64,000 nucleotides of DNA from contig JAKSZU010000003.1 of NCBI GenBank assembly GCA_026018925.1, forward strand, positions 7,236,367 through 7,300,366, read 5' to 3'. Origin of the DNA: Tupaia tana. Lineage: Eukaryota > Chordata > Mammalia > Scandentia > Tupaiidae. How positions within the stretch are numbered: the stretch's first letter is position 1; every line of letters begins with the position of its first letter. The notes beneath the pieces were generated by a model. The model worked only from the letters and a program-made list of their open reading frames with translations, was not told the origin of the DNA and did no database searches. This document shows, in pieces, positions 58,813 to 64,000 of this stretch. Both the position numbers and the translations under genes were made by a program.

Positions 58813-58888
58813 GGGTTGTCAGAAAAGTCATGACGTATTTTCTATATTTTTCTATGCAAAAATGTGTTGTGACTTTTCTGATAACCTA
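58813..58888. mobile_element. Palindromic MITE (mariner-like), copy 2
   Basis: About 76 bp with terminal inverted repeats GGTTGTCAGAAAAGTCATGA and TAGGTTATCAGAAAAGTCAC on the other strand, centre TTTTTCTATGCAAAAATG, TA-rich flanks. It looks like a non-autonomous TA-target element; family name not recognised. Confidence 0.6.
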
Positions 58889-59404
58889 ATACTAAAACCA
58901 ACACTTGCGAAGGTGACCATGACCCCATCATCCCGCTGTTTCAGTCCTAATCCCTCCCCAAACCTTCATATTCTTTTACATAGAACATCAAGGCTGTTTT
59001 CAATTGATATTTTTTATCACAGAGAGATGAAAGAAGAGACCAAAGGGAGGGAGACACAGACACCCCGACAGGGTCCTCCAACGATCCCCAGGCCTGGCTG
59101 GTAGTGGACACAGTTGGATTACCATGGCACTACCCCTCCCTCCAAGGCCACCGCTCTGACACTGAGACCAAAACGCTGCGAGGAAATGACTCTGAAAGCA
59201 CTGCTGGGGCCCTGGTCTGAAGAAACATGGGACCTAATGAAACCAGCTGGCAGACTGACCCTGACGTTCAGCCAGGACTGCAGTTACCCAACTCGGCTGA
59301 GGACAGGCCATGCACGACAGAAGTTCAAGTATTCCCACCACGAATCAAGATCAATAAACAGAAGGAAAGACAGCCACCCTCGCAATCAGGAATGAAAATA
59401 CAAC
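58889..59404. other. Unassigned DNA upstream of ZNF212 exon 2
   Basis: No CpG island and no MAE/MAD-type first exon is visible here or anywhere from 57041 to 64000. Confidence 0.4.
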
Positions 59405-59702
59405 TCAGAGACCACTTTACACCCATCGGATTGACAAATGTGAGAAAGAAGAGAGGAATGGCATTTGGAGCTGGCCACCAACACTTCTGGAAGGAAAGAG
59501 AGGGGCTGATCCCACCCAGAGAACCCAGCTTACAGGAAATGAACAGCTGTACTATCTGAAGACACAGACAGTGGAGATGATTACTGGTAATGCTCTTTGG
59601 AGTATCAAAACCTAGAAATAAGTTAGATGTCTATTACTGAGGGAATTGCTAAATAAACTATGGTACAACCAGAGATGGCATTATACAACTATAAAAAGAA
59701 GT
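59405..59702 (+). mobile_element. Old L1 3' end fragment
   Basis: It has the usual late L1 phrases: CACCCATCGGATTGACAAA, then TGTCTATTACTGAGGGAATTG and AAATAAACTATGGTACA before CTATAAAAAGAAG. A type C SINE follows in its tail. Frame-disrupted. Confidence 0.7.
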
Positions 59703-59703
59703 C

Positions 59704-59870
59704 CAGGCTGGCAGGTGGAGTGGTGGTTAAAGGTGCTGGATTCCCACATGGCTGACCACGGTTCGAGTTTAGGACCTAGTGGTTTGCTTTCTCTTTCCCT
59801 GTCTCTCTCTCTCTGTCCAATCAAATTAAAAAATAATAACAAAAGGAGTTTAATTAATTAATTAACAGAT
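59704..59870 (+). mobile_element. tRNA SINE type C
   Basis: Forward, in the tail of the old L1. Confidence 0.85.
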
Positions 59871-59894
59871 TGATTGATTTAAAAAAAGAAGTAA

Positions 59895-60560
59895 GGTTCC
59901 TGCAGGTGGAAAAATGGTCAAGGCATTGTACTCCCACATGGCCGACCAAAGTTTGAGTCCAGGATCAGCAGCTTAAAAAATCACGGTGAGGGGACCAGCA
60001 GTTGGCGTAATGGCTATGTTGCTGGATTCCCATGTAGTCAACCACGGTTTGAGTCCTGGGCCTGGTGGCTTAAATTCACGCCGGGCACATGTGCATGCGT
60101 GCCCAAGATCCAGAGAAGAGAATGGAAGAGAAGGGACTGTGGCGTGGCCACCCCGCCGGGGGGGGGGGGTTGATTTCTCACTTTCTGTCTCTCTCTCTCT
60201 CTTTCTGGTGGGCGCACATGCTGGGCTGCCCAGGAGGTGGCGTGGTGGCTAAGGCACTTGACATGCCCACACGGCCGACTGCGGTTCGGTTTGAGTTCTG
60301 GACCTGGTAGCTTGCTTTCTTGCTTTCCCTCTCTCTCTGTACGTTTATCTTTGGTCAAATTAAAATAAATGAATAAATAAAATTAAATAATTCTTAAAAA
60401 AAAAAATACCACTCTGGGCACATATATGTGTGTGCCCAAAAATCCCCAAGAGAAGGGATTATGGCATGGCCACAGCCCCGGGGGGTGATTTCTTACTTTT
60501 TCTCCTTTTTCTCTCTCTCTCTGGCAAGCATGTGCTCCCTATGGCAGAATCTTTTCTTCT
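59895..60560 (+). mobile_element. Type B SINE holding a type A (59993-60222) and a type C (60228-60400)
   Basis: B head at 59895-59991 stops at CTTAAAAAATCACGGTGAG; B body resumes at 60405 with ACTCTGGGCACATATATG. Confidence 0.85.
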
Positions 60561-60564
60561 TTCT

Positions 60565-60757
60565 TTTTTTTTTTTAAAAAAAAAAGATTATTGTATTTAA
60601 CTTTATTTGTTTATTTTAATTTGACCAGAGAGGGACAGAGTGAGAGAAAGAGAGAGAGAGAAAGATGAAAAATGAGAAAACCAGGTACAGGACTAGAACC
60701 ACAGTCAGCCATGTGGGAATCCAGCGCCCTTAACCACCATGCCACTTGTCAGCCCCA
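60565..60757 (-). mobile_element. tRNA SINE type C
   Basis: Reverse, adjacent A/T tails from both sides. Confidence 0.85.
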
Positions 60758-60990
60758 TTTTTTTGAGAGCTATATAGGACACCTGTACTGGCCAGAGACA
60801 GACAGAAAGTGAGAAATCACCCCCCAGGGGGGATGGCCATGCCATAATCCCTTCTCCATTCTCCTGTCAGGATTTTAGGCAGGCATACACAAGTGTTCAG
60901 CATGAGTTTCAAGCTGCAGGGTCTGGGACTTGAACTATCACTGACAACATGGGAGTCCAACACCTTTACCACTATGCCACAAGCTGGTCC
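60758..60990 (-). mobile_element. tRNA SINE type B
   Basis: Reverse full length. Confidence 0.85.
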
Positions 60991-61017
60991 TGCAAAAATC
61001 TTTAAAAAATTAAAAAG

Positions 61018-61247
61018 CAGGGAAAGCAGATGTCATAATGGTTGCATCGCTGGTTATAGCCACAGTTCATGTCCCAGACCTGGTGGCTTAAAACTGACAT
61101 CGGGCACATGTGCATGCATGCCCAAGATCCCAAGAGGAGAACAGGGGAAAAGGGACTATGAGGTGGCCATCCCCCCCTGGGGAGTGATTACTCACTTTCT
61201 GTGTCTCTGGTGAGCACAAGTGCCCAATAGCAAAAACCTCTCTTTAA
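61018..61247 (+). mobile_element. tRNA SINE type A
   Basis: Forward, small head deletion. Confidence 0.85.
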
Positions 61248-61250
61248 GAA

Positions 61251-61432
61251 AAGGGGGGGGGGGGGGGGTGGCATGGTAGTTAAGGCACGCAGGACTCCCA
61301 CAAGGCCAACCATGGTTAGAGTGAGCCCAGAATACCAAGGGATGATGGAGGAGGGGACTGTGGCAATGGCCATTTCCCCACAGAGTGACTTCCCACTTTA
61401 CCTTTCTCTGTCTCTCTCCAGCACCCTATGAA
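61251..61432 (+). mobile_element. tRNA SINE type B with poly(G) start
   Basis: A run of about 17 G stands in for the first bases of the head. Confidence 0.72.
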
Positions 61433-61546
61433 TTAATTATATCTGTATCTATGGCTTGGAAAAATGTTCATTACATATTGGTAGGTTAAATAATCCAAAT
61501 TTCAGAGAAACACACTTATTATGACTGCATTTTCTAAAGAAAACAG

Positions 61547-62409
61547 GGCCAGCTGGTGGCATGGTAGTTAAGGCAGCTGGATCCCATGTAGCCAACAGCA
61601 CAGTTCAAGTCCTGGACTCAACACCTTAAAAAACACAGTGATCAGGACCAGTAGTTGGTGTAATGGGTATGTCGCTGGACCCTCATGTAGTCGACTGCAG
61701 TTCAAGTCCTGGATATGGTGGCTTAAACTCATACCGGGTGCGTGTGCATGCGTGCCCAAGATCTCAAGAGGAGAATGGAGAAGAAGGGATTGTGGCATGG
61801 CAACCCCCCCGGGGGATGATTTCTCGCTGTCTCTCTGGTGAGCACACGCGCCCTATTGCAAAAACCTCTCAAAAACCACACTGGGGGGGGGAACCAGCAG
61901 TTAGCGTAATGGCTATGTCGCTGGACTCCCACGTAGTCGACCGCGGTTCGCGTCTCGGACCCGGTGGCTTACAACTCACGCCGGGCGCGTGTGCGTGCGT
62001 GCCCAAGATCCCGAGAGGAGAATGGAGGAGAAGGGATTGCGGCGTGACCATCCCCCCTGGGGGGTGATTTCTCGCTTTCTGTCTCTATGTCTCTCTCTGT
62101 CTGTCTGGCGAGCGCACGCGCCCTATAGTGAAAAACCTCTCCAAAAAAAAAAAAAAAAACACACTGGGGGGACCAGCAGTTAGCATAATGGCTATGTCGC
62201 TGGACTCCCACGTGGTCGACCGCGGTTCGCGTCCCGGACCCAGTGGCTTAAAACTCATGCCGCGTGTGTGCCCAAGATCCCAAGAGGAGAACGGAGGAGA
62301 AGGGATTGCGGTGTGGCCATCCCCCCTGGGGGGTGATTTCTCGCTTTCTGTCTCTCTGTCTCTCTCTGTCTGGCGAGCGCACACGCCCTATAGCGAAAAA
62401 AAAAAAAAC

Positions 62410-62440
<31 letters not shown>

Positions 62441-62450
62441 CCCACACTGG
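61547..62450 (+). mobile_element. Type B head followed by three type A SINEs in tandem
   Basis: Type A copies at 61645-61882, 61891-62160 and 62167-62445, all forward. Each is separated from the next by a short ACACTGGG junction. Confidence 0.9.
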
Positions 62451-62605
62451 GCAGGCCAGTGGCGTGGTGGTTAAGGTGCTGGACTCCCACCTGGCCAATC
62501 ATGGTTTGAGTCCAGAATCTAGTGGCTTGCTTTCTCACTTCCATTTCTATCTCTCTGTCACTCTCTGGCCAAATTTAAAAATAATAATAATAATGGATGA
62601 AATTA
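62450..62605 (+). mobile_element. tRNA SINE type C
   Basis: Forward, tail of AAT units. Confidence 0.85.
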
Positions 62606-62606
62606 G

Positions 62607-62780
62607 GGGCCAGCAGGCGGCATGACGGTTAAGGGCACTAGACTCCCACATAGCCGACTGTGGTTTGACTCCCGGATCTGGCAGCTTGCTTTCTCATTTT
62701 CTCTCTTTCTCTCACTCACTTACTCTGTCCTCCTCTGATCAAATTAAAATAAATACAGTTGAATAAAATACTTTTAAAAA
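62607..62780 (+). mobile_element. tRNA SINE type C
   Basis: Target duplication AATGGATGAAAT. Confidence 0.88.
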
Positions 62781-62804
62781 TGGATGAAATGAAATACATT
62801 TTGT

Positions 62805-62967
62805 TTAACTTTATTTTTTTTATTTATTTTGACCAAAGGAGGACAGTGAGTGAGTGAGCGAGAGAGAGAGAGAAAGTGAAAAAGCAAACCACCAGGTCTA
62901 GGACTCAAACTGTGATCAGCTATGTGCGAGTCCAGCACCCTTATCCACCATGCCACCTGCCAGCCCG
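62805..62967 (-). mobile_element. tRNA SINE type C
   Basis: Reverse short element. Confidence 0.85.
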
Positions 62968-63006
62968 TAAATACAAAATTCTTTTTTAAAAAAAAGAGGA
63001 GGAAGG

Positions 63007-63272
63007 GAACCAGCAGTTAGCGTAATGGCTATGTCGCTGGACTCCCACGTAGTCGACCGCGGTTCACGTCCTGGACCCAGTGGCTTACAACTCACGCCGG
63101 GCGCGTGTGCGTGCGTGCCCAAGATCCCGAGAGGAGATTGGAGGAGAAGGGATTGCGGCGTGACCATCCCCTCTGGGGGATGATTTCTCGCTTTCTGTCT
63201 CTACGTCTCTGTCTGTCTGGCGAGCGCACGCGCCCTATAGCGAAAAACCTCTCCAAAAAAAAAAAAAAAAGA
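63007..63272 (+). mobile_element. tRNA SINE type A, young
   Basis: Target duplication AAAAGAGGAGGAAG; a headless type B piece follows at 63285-63350. Confidence 0.94.
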
Positions 63273-63611
63273 GGAGGAAGAGAAACACTCTGGGCATGTA
63301 TGTGTGCATGCCCAAAATCCCAAAAGAAGGGGTTGTGACATGGCCATTCATGCCATTTAGTAAACTTAAGAAAGAAAAAAGAGAGAGAGAAGACGTATCT
63401 GTTTACGCTCATTTCAATAGAAAAGTTTTAAAAGTTATTTACCAAAGAACTGTTAGTACAGATCCCACTCAGGGGGATGAGAGGAAGAGTTTTTAGTCTT
63501 TTAATAAAAACTATTGTTTGTTTGACTTTTGAATAATATGCAGTTTTTTTAAGTTTTCCCCTAAAATTCAGAATTTAAAAGTACTCCTAAAATAAAAAAC
63601 AACACACTAGT

Positions 63612-63838
63612 CTAGCCAGTGGCATGGTGCTTAAGGCAGCTAGATCTCACATGGCTGACCACTGCTGGAGTCCCGATGGCTTGAAAAATACTCCCGATGT
63701 GTGTGCATTCATGCCCAAAATACCAAGAGGATGGAGGAAAAGAGACTCTGACATAGCCACCCCCCTTGGGGGGTAATTTTTCACTTCCCCCTCTGTCTCT
63801 CTCTGGAGAGCACACATGCCCTCCAGTAAAAATTTTAA
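63612..63838 (+). mobile_element. tRNA SINE type B
   Basis: Forward, diverged, ends CTCCAGTAAAAATTTTAA. Confidence 0.82.
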
Positions 63839-64000
63839 AAATGTATTAGTATATATACATATACACACATACATACATATCACCTTTTAAGTTGTGTGAT
63901 TCTGAAGTAGCTGCTATTCTGAAGTCAATTTTTCAATATCAATGGCCTTTTTTCATGTGTTTCCCATGTGTGTGTCCAAAACATGTTCTTTAGCTTTGCA

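Overview
This is mammalian nuclear DNA: spliced genes with GT-AG introns, CpG-island promoters, and very dense young SINEs over older MIR, L2, L1, MER5 and MaLR fragments. The dominant SINEs are tRNA-derived and fall into three forms, named here for convenience. Type A is long (about 255 bp): its head reads GTTAGCGTAATGG and GTCGCTGGACTCCCA, the middle holds a CCCCCCTGGGGGG palindrome, and it ends CCTATAGYRAAAACCTCTCC plus an A tail. Type B is an older long form: its head reads GGTGGCRTGGTGGTTAAGG, followed by TTGAAAAACACACTGGG, with the same kind of body. Type C is short: a B-like head, a pyrimidine tract, then TCTGGTCAAATTAAAATAAA. Together with one 7SL-like composite they suggest Euarchontoglires. 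My best guess is a colugo (Dermoptera, CYN-type tRNA SINEs), but that is recall-based inference and needs a repeat-library search.

All protein genes are on the minus strand and belong to the DUF3669-KRAB-C2H2 zinc-finger cluster found on human 7q36.1. From high to low coordinates the order is: ZNF212 (exons 2-5 at 57040-52450, first exon off the right edge, 3' UTR to about 51305); ZNF783 (seven coding exons 44715-31749, CpG-island promoter around the start codon, 3' UTR to about 29375); and a decayed third paralogue (CpG island and possible exon 1 near 28.9 kb, SINE-broken DUF3669 exon 24658-24169, eroded KRAB exon 23680-23554, no zinc-finger exon seen).

The left 23 kb has no convincing protein gene. 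It holds one intact tRNA-Cys(GCA) gene, one variant tRNA-Cys and one truncated copy. This fits the edge of the tRNA-Cys cluster that I recall lying beside these ZNF genes in human. The rest is SINEs (several nested two or three deep), L1/L2/MIR/MaLR/MER5 fragments, two MITE-like palindromes, a minisatellite grown inside a SINE (33.8-34.2 kb), a 39-bp VNTR in a ZNF783 intron (34.5-35.1 kb) and unassigned single-copy DNA.

The two intact genes should encode nuclear, DNA-binding KRAB-type transcription factors, each with four C2H2 fingers. The three paralogues are nearly identical across the conserved half of their DUF3669 exons, which suggests gene conversion or concerted evolution. SINE boundaries are read by eye and are good to about 5-15 bases.
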